Shown here one piece after another: positions 6,858 to 13,651 of a stretch of DNA of 13,651 nucleotides. The notes under the pieces are model-generated. The model was not told the DNA's origin. It searched no databases and saw only the letters and a program-made list of their open reading frames with translations. The position numbers were made by a program, and so were the translations under genes. Numbering within the stretch: position 1 is the stretch's first letter; each line of letters opens with the position of its first letter. The DNA lies in contig CAYJDA010000044.1 of assembly GCA_964368815.1 (NCBI GenBank), positions 1 through 13,651 on the forward strand. The letters run 5' to 3'. Source of the DNA: CAYJBH01 sp964368815. GTDB taxonomy: Bacteria; Bacillota; Clostridia; Oscillospirales; Ruminococcaceae.

Positions 6858-8375
6858 TTATCCGATGGTTATATCCCCATCTCTATACAGTATAGTTGAA
6901 GAACCATAGTTGCTGTTAATATTTTTTGTAATAGAATTTCCAAAAAATACTTTAACCGGTGGATAAAGCTCACTTCTTATATTAACCGAACACAGCTCGA
7001 ATGCATTGCAACTTTCAGTTTTTAACTCTAAATCAGTTTTAAGTCGCTTTAAAATCATAAGCATTGTAGGTTTTTTAGCCTTAAGTTTTAAGAGCAATTC
7101 TTTGCGATCTGCAGTAATTTGTCCTTGTTGTTCCAACAGCTCAAGATAGGTAATATTTTTGCCTATCAAATCCATCTCTTCTTCAATTTCGGCTATCGAA
7201 TTTTCAAGCTCTTGTATGTTTTGAGTAAGTTTTTGAGTCATCCCCAATCTTAATACTGTAGGTATATTAACTTCGGAGCCTATGGTATTTGCAGATATTC
7301 TTTTAACGGCAATTATCTCCCCTCCGGAAATAACACCTTTACCGGTAGTAGCGGATATTTCTTTTTCAGATGAAACATGGCTGTTAATAATAACCTGAGA
7401 TGTTATATTTCCTTCTGCATAAACTTCACAGTTTTCGATAAACATAGCTTTAATATCGCCCTTGGCAGAAACAAACCCCTTTTGTTGCCCATTTATTCCA
7501 TATCCTACAGTTATATCTCCGCCTGCATAAATATTAGCGCCTTCGACAGAACCAGTAATCTTAACATTCTTTTTTGAGCTTATTGTATATCCAAAAAACA
7601 CGTCTCCTTTAACCTCAACATCTCCTGAAAATTCAATGTTTCCAATAGCAGAATCCACGTTTCCGTTAATAACAACCAACTGTTCAACGCAAAATTTGCC
7701 CTGCTTAAAAACAAGGTTACCGCTTACGTTTGCAATTAAATGAGTTCCATCAGCAGAAATACTGGTATTTGTTCCCTGAGGAATAACAGGTGGTTTTCCA
7801 GGACGTCCGAGCAGTTCATTTCCTGAAACTCCGGTTCCGGAAACAGGAGGGACTTCCTTAACTACATCTGCAATAATTGCACCTTTTTCAACATCAACAA
7901 TTAGGCCCAATTCCTTGTGGTCTATATCACCATTATCTAATAAATGAGGTTTAACATCTCGTTCCCGACTGTAATGTTCAACGACATATCCATCAACGCC
8001 ATCAGTTTGTGCTTTACCACGTGCAACAAGGTTTGAGGTATTATAGTTAGCTCTTTCAACAATTCTATTTAATGCATTAACATCAATTCCAAATTTTACC
8101 CCATTTTTATTTAATGCAGTAATTAATAATTCAACAGTAATATTCTTAAGATCCTCAATAACATCAGCTTCCTGATCTTCAGAAAAAAGTGTGAGAATTC
8201 TATTAATATCAAGCTTAAAACCTGCTAACATATCCTTCGATTTTTCTACAATGCAGCACGTAATAACAATATCGTCTGTTAATATATTAAAATTACTTAT
8301 TGGCGCTTCAACCTCATTTTCATTAGATATTGCTTCGTTTGAATTATTCTCTAACGAATCACCTAAATTACTCAT
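6858..8375 (-). CDS. DUF342 / FapA-family protein
   Basis: Protein of 505 residues of the FapA (DUF342) family, which is often encoded next to flagellar/chemotaxis genes and the fliA sigma gene in Firmicutes; its exact role is unresolved. Approximate layout: a polar, Asn/Glu-rich N-terminus (1-30), the FapA N-terminal domain (30-165), a Gly/Pro-rich junction with PPVSGTGVSGNELLGRPGKPP, a repetitive right-handed beta-helix of GD-I/V repeats (about 235-370), and a coiled coil (about 378-445). The ATG at 8373-8375 is chosen because GGGGTG sits about 5 bases upstream. An in-frame TTG at 8390 would add five residues, but it lies at or upstream of the predicted transcription start. No membrane segment is seen. 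It has its own promoter candidate and is followed after 18 bases by the lipid kinase gene. Confidence 0.92.
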   Translation of the reverse strand: MSNLGDSLENNSNEAISNENEVEAPISNFNILTDDIVITCCIVEKSKDMLAGFKLDINRILTLFSEDQEADVIEDLKNITVELLITALNKNGVKFGIDVNALNRIVERANYNTSNLVARGKAQTDGVDGYVVEHYSRERDVKPHLLDNGDIDHKELGLIVDVEKGAIIADVVKEVPPVSGTGVSGNELLGRPGKPPVIPQGTNTSISADGTHLIANVSGNLVFKQGKFCVEQLVVINGNVDSAIGNIEFSGDVEVKGDVFFGYTISSKKNVKITGSVEGANIYAGGDITVGYGINGQQKGFVSAKGDIKAMFIENCEVYAEGNITSQVIINSHVSSEKEISATTGKGVISGGEIIAVKRISANTIGSEVNIPTVLRLGMTQKLTQNIQELENSIAEIEEEMDLIGKNITYLELLEQQGQITADRKELLLKLKAKKPTMLMILKRLKTDLELKTESCNAFELCSVNIRSELYPPVKVFFGNSITKNINSNYGSSTILYRDGDITIG

Positions 8376-8393
8376 CACATCACCCCACAATTT

Positions 8394-8422
8394 ATTATAT
8401 TAATATCCATAGCCACAATCAA
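8394..8422 (-). promoter_or_regulatory. sigma-A-type promoter upstream of the DUF342/FapA gene
   Basis: On the minus strand TTGATT (8422-8417) and a perfect TATAAT (8399-8394) are separated by exactly 17 bases. Transcription would start near 8387, giving a very short leader that still contains the GGGGTG ribosome site and the ATG at 8375. It lies in the only gap of note (83 bases) between cheD and this gene, so the DUF342–kinase–radA genes can be expressed apart from the flagellar operon. Confidence 0.65.
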
Positions 8423-8458
8423 TATATGTATGTATTATTTGATTATCTAAAGATAATT

Positions 8459-8944
8459 TTATAAACTCCACTCACCCTTATGTGCAGACTTAATAATCAT
8501 TGTTCCTGTGTCAGCATCAAATTTTTGAGTACGACCAAAGTTTTGACCGGTATCAGATGCGATAATTGGAATTTTCAGTTTTGTCAAGGTTGCTTTAACC
8601 GCCTGAACATTCCTATCGCCAATGTTTGAAATATCATTATTTCCAACCGTTGCAAACATTTTTGCACCACCGGCAATTTTAGCTTTAATGGATGATCTTA
8701 ATGCTCCTGCTGCAATCATTTTATTTAATAAAATAGGTATCGCAGTATCTGCATATTTTAATTCCTGACTTTTAGCTATCGTTGCCTGCGCAGTAGGCAG
8801 CATAATATGCGACATACCTGCAACTTTATTGATTGAATCATATAGGCATATACCAACGCATGAACCAAGTGCATAGGTAATTAGATTGTCGCCAGATCTA
8901 ACTACATTTAAATCCGATATACCAACTACTACAGTTTTTCCCAT
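8459..8944 (-). CDS. cheD: chemoreceptor glutamine deamidase CheD
   Basis: CheD deamidates specific glutamines on methyl-accepting chemotaxis proteins and binds CheC, raising its CheY-P phosphatase activity. The 161-residue protein is the normal size. The catalytic residues are present: T23 and C29 in TYALGSCVG, and H46 in GMSHIMLP. IAGGAKMF and the later IGDRN stretch are also family hallmarks. The start ATG at 8942-8944 lies 3 bases after the cheC stop, and its ribosome site TTAGGA is inside the cheC end, so the two are translationally coupled, as expected for partners. An 83-base gap with a promoter separates it from the next gene, so it probably ends the flagellar/chemotaxis part of the cluster. 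No clear terminator follows. Confidence 0.97.
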   Translation of the reverse strand: MGKTVVVGISDLNVVRSGDNLITYALGSCVGICLYDSINKVAGMSHIMLPTAQATIAKSQELKYADTAIPILLNKMIAAGALRSSIKAKIAGGAKMFATVGNNDISNIGDRNVQAVKATLTKLKIPIIASDTGQNFGRTQKFDADTGTMIIKSAHKGEWSL

Positions 8945-8947
8945 TTG

Positions 8948-9565
8948 CTACATTCCTAAGGCATTCATTAATCTATCTAACGATTCAACATCAGGTATCA
9001 ATAAAATTGAATTGTTACCACGTCCTTCTTCTATTTCAAAACCATCATCAATGAAAATAATATTATCACTTATGTTTGCAAAATGAATAGCCGGCACACT
9101 TAAAATTGAACCTAACATGTCTTCATTAAGTGAAGGTGTAGAAATGTTAATCCTCATGTTAGTTAGCATAGAAATAGCATTTACATAGGAAGCCGCCATA
9201 ATATTTCCAATCTCCTGTAGCATGGAGACGCCCATTTCATCAATCTCGCCAAAGTCGCTTAGATCCTGTCCTAAAAGAGCGTTAATTGTAATATGTGCAA
9301 ATTCTCGATCTAGCAGAAAAAGCATCATCCCATTAATGTCTTCAGAAAGCGAAACCAACATTCCGATAATCATCTTTTCGGGACCACCTAAACGTTCGGT
9401 AACGATGTTGTAATCAAGGATTTGTATTTTAGGAACTTTAATATTTGTGGGTCTACCCAAAAGATTAGAAAGTGCAGTTGCTGCATTACCGCTTCCTATA
9501 TTTCCAATTTCTCTTAAAACATCAAGCTGAATATCCGAGAGATCATCATAACTATTTATTGGCAT
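8948..9565 (-). CDS. cheC: CheY-P phosphatase CheC
   Basis: CheC of 205 residues, the usual length; no C-terminal FliN/SpoA domain, so it is not FliY. It dephosphorylates CheY-P and sequesters CheD for adaptation. Both copies of the phosphatase motif look intact: DVLREIGNIGSGN with E19 and N22, and SMLQEIGNIMAAS with E118 and N121. The intervening region GMLVSLSEDINGMMLFLL is typical of the fold. The ATG is preceded by GAAAGGAT, a good ribosome site. It follows the FlgG-like gene by 29 bases and is coupled to cheD. CheX or other CheC homologues are less likely, because CheX has a single motif. Confidence 0.96.
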   Translation of the reverse strand: MPINSYDDLSDIQLDVLREIGNIGSGNAATALSNLLGRPTNIKVPKIQILDYNIVTERLGGPEKMIIGMLVSLSEDINGMMLFLLDREFAHITINALLGQDLSDFGEIDEMGVSMLQEIGNIMAASYVNAISMLTNMRINISTPSLNEDMLGSILSVPAIHFANISDNIIFIDDGFEIEEGRGNNSILLIPDVESLDRLMNALGM

Positions 9566-9594
9566 TTTAATCCTTTCAATGCTTAAAATAAAAA

Positions 9595-10335
9595 TTATCT
9601 TAAATTGTTAATTATTTCCTGAAGTTGGTCAGCTGTTTGAACTACCTTTGAATTGAGGGTAAATCCTTTTTGAGTAATCATCATGTCTACCATTTCGTCA
9701 GACATTTCAACCGTTGAAAATTCCAATGCAAATTGAACAATTTCAGTTCCTTCAACATTTTCGCCAGAGGCAATTGTTGGCGCACCGGATTTTTCCGTCT
9801 CTACAAATGCATTGTTACCTACAGGCATTAGTCCAAAAGGATTTTCAAATGTATTTATACCTATTTTATCCATAACCTGAGTCATATCAATGCTTTCAGT
9901 AGTTGGATCAACCTCAAGCTGTATACGCTCACCATTTTCATCTAAAACAAATCTCCCGGTACTGTCAGCAAGATATGGAACATCGTCTAACATGCTGATA
10001 ATAAAGCTACCATCCCTCGTATATGCGGTAGATCCATCAAGCTGTTCTATAGCAAAAAGCCCCTCACCAACTAATGCAAAGTCGGTATGGTTTCCTGTAA
10101 AATTTAAACTTCCTTGTTGAAAATTCACATCTGTATAATCAGTTTTAGAACCATGACCAACCAGATGATCACCTTCAACATTTGTATCAATCTGAGAATA
10201 CAATAATTCAACAAAGGAATTAGTTGTTTCCTTATAACCTGTAGTATTAATATTTGCCATATTATGTGCTATAGAATCAAGCCTGCTTTGATAAGCAATC
10301 ATTCCGGAAACCCCGGTATAAAAAGAAATGTTCAT
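9595..10335 (-). CDS. flgG: flagellar basal-body rod protein, FlgG-like (FlhP type)
   Basis: Axial protein of the distal flagellar rod, exported by the flagellar type III system; 246 residues. The N-terminal rod motif NMANINTTGYKET (about 26-38) and the conserved C-terminal helix ending in QTADQLQEIINNLR are standard for the FlgE/F/G family. The middle segments FALVGEGLFAIE and AYTRDGSF are also typical. The PVGNNAFVETEKSGAP stretch resembles the FlgG pattern, so of the two neighbouring rod genes I assign this one as FlgG. No classical signal peptide, as expected. The ATG has a near-perfect AGAGGAGG site 6 bases upstream. The gap to the upstream FlgF-like gene is 16 bases. FlgF versus FlgG naming is less certain than the family. 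Confidence 0.88.
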   Translation of the reverse strand: MNISFYTGVSGMIAYQSRLDSIAHNMANINTTGYKETTNSFVELLYSQIDTNVEGDHLVGHGSKTDYTDVNFQQGSLNFTGNHTDFALVGEGLFAIEQLDGSTAYTRDGSFIISMLDDVPYLADSTGRFVLDENGERIQLEVDPTTESIDMTQVMDKIGINTFENPFGLMPVGNNAFVETEKSGAPTIASGENVEGTEIVQFALEFSTVEMSDEMVDMMITQKGFTLNSKVVQTADQLQEIINNLR

Positions 10336-10351
10336 GTTAGCCTCCTCTTAG

Positions 10352-11113
10352 TTATAGTGATGAAATCTGCGATACTGTCTTTTGGTTTATTACATCAATC
10401 ATTTGAAGTGCTGAACTACAGGATTGAAACCCTCGCTGAGCTTCCATCAGTAGAGTATATTCTCTGTTCAGATCAATATTTGAATTTTCAAAATGACCCT
10501 GTAAAACGGTTAACGGCGTTCCGTCAATATTATCTACAGCCTGTGCATCGTTGGGGTTAAAATACAGTCCACTTGTAACCTGCTGTAGATCATTATAATC
10601 TGCCGGCACTCTTAGCCGAAGAGTATCTACTTGATTTCCTTCAGAATTATAAATAACTCCATCACTGGTTACGGTAAAGTCGCTTGTGCCAAGAAAAATT
10701 TCTCCGCCCTCACCGAGCACCCTACCTACGCCACGGAGTTCAAGATATCCTTCATTATCAATATCAAAGTTTCCATTTCTGCTATAGGCAATTTGGTCTG
10801 ATCCATCTAAATTAATAGAAAAGAAGCCGTCTCCTGTTATGGCAAAATCGAAAGGACGACCTGTTTCCTGAACAAGACCCATATCAAAATCGGTAAAAAC
10901 AGTATCAACTATCCTAACCGGAGATTGTGATCCAATAACCTCGGTGTTGCCTGTTTCAAGCCTTGTGGTGAGCTCTTGTTCAAATGTTGTACTAACTAAT
11001 CTTGCACTTCTTGCTCCCGGTGTGGATGCGTTAGCTATATTATTTGATATTGTATTTAAGGTCCGCTGTTGCATCAAAACCCCTGAAGCAGCCGTATAAA
11101 ATCCGCTTAACAT
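10352..11113 (-). CDS. flgF: flagellar basal-body rod protein, FlgF-like (FlhO type)
   Basis: Rod protein of 253 residues in the flagellar hook/basal-body family. It begins MLSGFYTAASGVLMQQRTLN, contains the family signature NNIANASTPGA, the core GDGFFSINLDG followed by AYSRNGNFDIDNEGYL, and ends with the C-terminal rod helix (GFQSCSSALQMIDVINQ). The N-terminal motif reads STPGARSA where the family usually has NT(T/P)GYK, so the Tyr-Lys pair is missing. The first of two tandem rod genes is assigned FlgF by analogy with flhO–flhP of Bacillus. The ATG has AAAGGATG just upstream, and the sigma-factor gene ends 16 bases before it. Probably cotranscribed with flhA, the sigma gene and flgG. Family is sure; the FlgF label is moderately so. 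Confidence 0.87.
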   Translation of the reverse strand: MLSGFYTAASGVLMQQRTLNTISNNIANASTPGARSARLVSTTFEQELTTRLETGNTEVIGSQSPVRIVDTVFTDFDMGLVQETGRPFDFAITGDGFFSINLDGSDQIAYSRNGNFDIDNEGYLELRGVGRVLGEGGEIFLGTSDFTVTSDGVIYNSEGNQVDTLRLRVPADYNDLQQVTSGLYFNPNDAQAVDNIDGTPLTVLQGHFENSNIDLNREYTLLMEAQRGFQSCSSALQMIDVINQKTVSQISSL

Positions 11114-11129
11114 TTTTCATCCTTTCTTA

Positions 11130-11897
11130 TTACCTAAGATATTCCTCTAATTTATCCTTTAATTTATTTAAAGCTTTAACATGAAGCTGACTTATCCTTG
11201 ATTCACTGACATTTAAAATTTTAGCAATTTCATGTAGTTTTAATTTTTCATAATAGTATAACGATATTATTGTTCTTTCCCGTTCTGTTAACGTATTAAT
11301 AGCCTTAATAATCTCATCACGCTGTTCTTCCCTAAAAATACCGGCATCTAAATGATTTTCATCATCAGATATATCTTGCCCTCCATCTTCTTTATCCTTG
11401 TGATAAAGTTCATCCAGTGAAATTAAAGATGCTTTAGATAGTTCTGCATATGTTTTTGTGAGTTGTTGTTCTGTAACATCAAGAAATTTTGCAATTTCTG
11501 CGAGTGTAGGTTCTCTCATTAAGCTGTTGCCAAGTTTATACTCAGCTTCCTTAATTTCCTTTGCGCTTTGCCTTAACCGCCTTGGTAAAAAATCCTGTCC
11601 TCTTAAATAATCAATTATTGAGTGCTTTACCCTTGTAAATGCATATGCTTCGAAGCGAACATTCTTACTTTCATCAAAACGTTCAACACACTCAATTAGA
11701 GTAATAACGCCTTGATTAACTATATCCTCCATCTGTGCATAATTGGCCGAAACCCCTCTCATTTGCCCTGCTACTGCCTTAGCAATGTAATTGTAAGCCA
11801 TAACAATTTCGTTACGAAGACTCACGTCTTTTGTTTTTCGATATTGTTCAAATAAATTATGCATTGCCTCTGAGGTGGGCTTTTCATACTGCGGCAT
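11130..11897 (-). CDS. fliA: FliA/SigD-type (sigma-28) RNA polymerase sigma factor
   Basis: Alternative sigma factor of 255 residues that directs RNA polymerase to late flagellar and chemotaxis promoters. Region 2 spans about 24-115, with the core-binding DIVNQGVITLIECVERFD and the -10 reading FEAYAFTRVKHSIIDYLRG. LPRRLRQ begins region 3, which includes PTLAEIAKFLDV (130-141). Region 4 spans about 198-252, with TLTERERTIISLYYYE and the helix-turn-helix LHEIAKILNVSESRISQLH. The absence of region 1.1 and the FliA/WhiG-type sequence separate it from housekeeping sigma. The ATG at 11895-11897 has an AAAGG ribosome site about 9 bases upstream. The position directly behind flhA fits a flagellar operon that encodes its own late-gene regulator. 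I did not find a clear sigma-28 promoter inside the window. Confidence 0.95.
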   Translation of the reverse strand: MPQYEKPTSEAMHNLFEQYRKTKDVSLRNEIVMAYNYIAKAVAGQMRGVSANYAQMEDIVNQGVITLIECVERFDESKNVRFEAYAFTRVKHSIIDYLRGQDFLPRRLRQSAKEIKEAEYKLGNSLMREPTLAEIAKFLDVTEQQLTKTYAELSKASLISLDELYHKDKEDGGQDISDDENHLDAGIFREEQRDEIIKAINTLTERERTIISLYYYEKLKLHEIAKILNVSESRISQLHVKALNKLKDKLEEYLR

Positions 11898-11929
11898 ACA
11901 CCTATACCTTTCTGCTAAAAAATTCTAAA

Positions 11930-13651
11930 TCAGCTAAGCGCAATGTTGGCAAGAGCCTGAATTTGTAAAGTTTGGTCAATCTCGTTAAACGATAATACAG
12001 TTACACCGGGATAAAACTGATCTATCAATTTTTTAAAATATATTCTAACAACCGGTGAGGTAATAACAATTGGTTGCTGAACAATATCTTTAACCTTGTT
12101 TAGTTCCTTAGAAGAAGCATTAATAATATCCTGAATCACCTCAGGGTCGAGTGCAAGATAGCTTTGTTGATCAACCTTTTTAACTGCCGCCATGATGGTC
12201 TGTTCTATAGAATTGTCAATGCTTATCACCTTTAGTTGACCTGCCTCTGCAAACCTTCTGGAGATTGTTCTCTTAAGGGCCTGACGAACATACTCAGTTA
12301 ACATATCGGTATCTTTTATCGAAACAGCGTAATCAGAAAGCGTCTCCAAAATTGTTTCGATATCTTTTATCGGAACTCCTTCCTGCAATAGATTGCTCAA
12401 AACCTTTTGCAGATCATTTAAGGATACGACTGAAGGGATTATATCATTTACAAGGTTCTCATTAGTTTTCTTTAAATTAGTTAAAATATTGTTTACTTCC
12501 TGACGTGTAAGGAGTTCATGCGCATATTTTTTTATAACTTCGGAGAGGTGTGTAACCATAACGCTGGTTGGATCAATAAGGGTATACCCTGAAACCTCAG
12601 CTTTGACCTTTTTATCGTTACTAATCCATTTAGCCGGCAACCCAAATGCCGGATCTACTGTATCTATTCCATCGATTGGAGGAGCATTTTCCGGAGGTAC
12701 AAGTGCCATAAGATGGTCTATCAATACATCTCCCTTAGCGACCTGCTCTCCCTTTAGTTTTATTATATATTGGTTTGGATTAATATGCCCACTATCTTTA
12801 AGATATACTGATGGAACAACAATTCCCATATCAGTGGCAAACTGTTTCCTAAACATTACTACTCTATCTACAAAGGTTCCTCCCATACTTTCTACAACTA
12901 ATGGTATTAGGCTATATCCAAACTCCATTTCAATAGGCTCAACAGTTAAAAGACCGTAAACATTTTCGATATTTTTATAGTACTGCGCTTCGCTTGCTAT
13001 CTCCTGTATCGCTTCACCCGGTTGTTTTCCATCTGCTAAAAGCTTAACTCCACCGCCTCTTTTTAATAAAACACCTATAATAATTAGGAAAGCAGCAATA
13101 AATATTATTTGTAGTTTTGGAAACCCCGGAACTAATAAAAAGCTTCCAATTGTTGCACCCGCAAGAATAAGAACATTAGGTTGAGATAAAAACTGTTTAG
13201 AAAAATCATCATTAATATTGTTTTCAGATGCACTTCTTGTTACCATCATACCGGTAGACACAGATATAAGTAATGCCGGTATCTGCGAAACCAACCCATC
13301 TCCAACAGTTGCTGTTGAATAGATATTCATAATGGTGGTAAAATCGCCTACGTTGTTTAAAAATCCAATTATAACACCACCGATAAGGTTAATAAATGTT
13401 ACTAAAATGGAAATAATTGCATCACCCTTAACAAACTTTGAAGCACCATCCATAGAACCAAAAAAATCAGCTTCTCTTTGAATTTTTTCACGACGGATCT
13501 TAGCTTCATCTTCATCAATAAGTCCGGTTGATAGATCGGCATCTATGGCCATCTGTTTTCCGGGCATAGCATCTAATGTAAATCTTGCTGCTACTTCTGC
13601 AACACGCTCAGAACCTTTAGTAATAACAATAAACTGAACAAGAACAATAAT
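11930..13651 (-). CDS. flhA: flagellar type III export gate protein FlhA, C-terminal 573 residues (5' end outside window)
   Basis: Inner-membrane export gate of the flagellar type III secretion apparatus. The open frame runs to the window edge, so the first roughly 100-120 residues are missing. The fragment begins in a membrane helix (IIVLVQFIVITKGSERV) before the classic DAMPGKQMAIDADL and ADFFGSMDGASKFVKGDA segments of the FHIPEP family. These are followed by helices around LVTFINLIGGVIIGFL, the GDGLVSQIPALLIS motif, and a last pair of helices ending near KRGGG. The rest is the large cytoplasmic domain that binds substrates and chaperones. The apparent ATG at 13567 is internal (Met of MPGKQ), not the true start. 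It lies 32 bases upstream of the sigma-factor gene. Confidence 0.97.
   Translation of the reverse strand: MIVLVQFIVITKGSERVAEVAARFTLDAMPGKQMAIDADLSTGLIDEDEAKIRREKIQREADFFGSMDGASKFVKGDAIISILVTFINLIGGVIIGFLNNVGDFTTIMNIYSTATVGDGLVSQIPALLISVSTGMMVTRSASENNINDDFSKQFLSQPNVLILAGATIGSFLLVPGFPKLQIIFIAAFLIIIGVLLKRGGGVKLLADGKQPGEAIQEIASEAQYYKNIENVYGLLTVEPIEMEFGYSLIPLVVESMGGTFVDRVVMFRKQFATDMGIVVPSVYLKDSGHINPNQYIIKLKGEQVAKGDVLIDHLMALVPPENAPPIDGIDTVDPAFGLPAKWISNDKKVKAEVSGYTLIDPTSVMVTHLSEVIKKYAHELLTRQEVNNILTNLKKTNENLVNDIIPSVVSLNDLQKVLSNLLQEGVPIKDIETILETLSDYAVSIKDTDMLTEYVRQALKRTISRRFAEAGQLKVISIDNSIEQTIMAAVKKVDQQSYLALDPEVIQDIINASSKELNKVKDIVQQPIVITSPVVRIYFKKLIDQFYPGVTVLSFNEIDQTLQIQALANIALS

Noticed and set aside
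8442..8457. Palindrome ATTATC-TTTA-GATAAT just after the cheD stop
   Set aside because: The stem is only six bases, nearly all A-T, and not followed by a T run, so I do not call it a terminator; chance occurrence is likely in this AT-rich DNA.
10264..10560. 98-codon plus-strand open frame across the flgF/flgG junction
   Set aside because: It overlaps two well-supported rod genes on the other strand and has no recognisable domain.
12296..12315. CCGATA match on the minus strand as a sigma-28 promoter
   Set aside because: It lies in the middle of the flhA coding region, with no good -35 at the right spacing and no gene start nearby.
12603..12959. 118-codon open frame on the plus strand inside flhA
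   Set aside because: It is antisense to a conserved part of FlhA, has low-complexity composition typical of a shadow frame and no family resemblance.
1..13651. A novel mobile, defence or CRISPR-type system
   Set aside because: I saw no repeat array, integrase, transposase, toxin or nuclease module; all accepted genes are conserved core functions on one strand with similar base composition.

Overview
The window is an ordinary-looking, AT-rich chromosomal segment of a motile Firmicute, most likely a spore-forming member of the Clostridia. Evidence for this is the CxxC-type ribosomal protein L28, the clostridial flagellar/chemotaxis gene order, a CheC/CheD pair, and an M23–M50 pair resembling SpoIVFA–SpoIVFB. 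Every gene I accept lies on the minus strand, so transcription runs from high to low coordinates. The open frames on the plus strand are shadows.

Flagellar/chemotaxis block (13651 down to 8459): the C-terminal 573 residues of the export gate FlhA, a FliA/SigD-type sigma factor, two rod proteins (FlgF-like, then FlgG-like), the CheY-P phosphatase CheC and the receptor deamidase CheD. Gaps are 3 to 32 bases with good Shine-Dalgarno sites, so this is the distal part of a larger flagellar operon that begins outside the window. flhF and flhG, often found between flhA and the sigma gene, are absent from that position.

Middle block (8375 to 4501): a DUF342/FapA-type protein with a convincing vegetative-type promoter directly upstream (TTGATT, 17 bases, TATAAT), a diacylglycerol-kinase-family lipid kinase and the DNA repair ATPase RadA. 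These three look like a separately startable transcription unit.

Sporulation-like and conserved-hypothetical block (4419 to 535): a membrane-anchored M23 (LytM) protein and an M50 intramembrane protease overlap each other. The protease gene in turn overlaps the radical SAM protein of the TIGR03960 type, which overlaps its DUF2344/TIGR03936 partner. A sigma-E-like promoter candidate lies in front of the M23 gene. This arrangement fits a spoIVF operon that also drives two uncharacterised conserved genes.

Left end (301 to 1): rpmB (L28) with its own candidate promoter, a strong hairpin terminator, and the 5' portion of a tRNA-Leu(CAG) gene cut by the window edge.

I found no mobile element, CRISPR array, prophage or defence system. 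The points most worth a second look are the compact SpoIVFA/SpoIVFB-like pair and its candidate promoter, the uncharacterised radical SAM pair, and the flhA–sigma junction lacking flhF/flhG.
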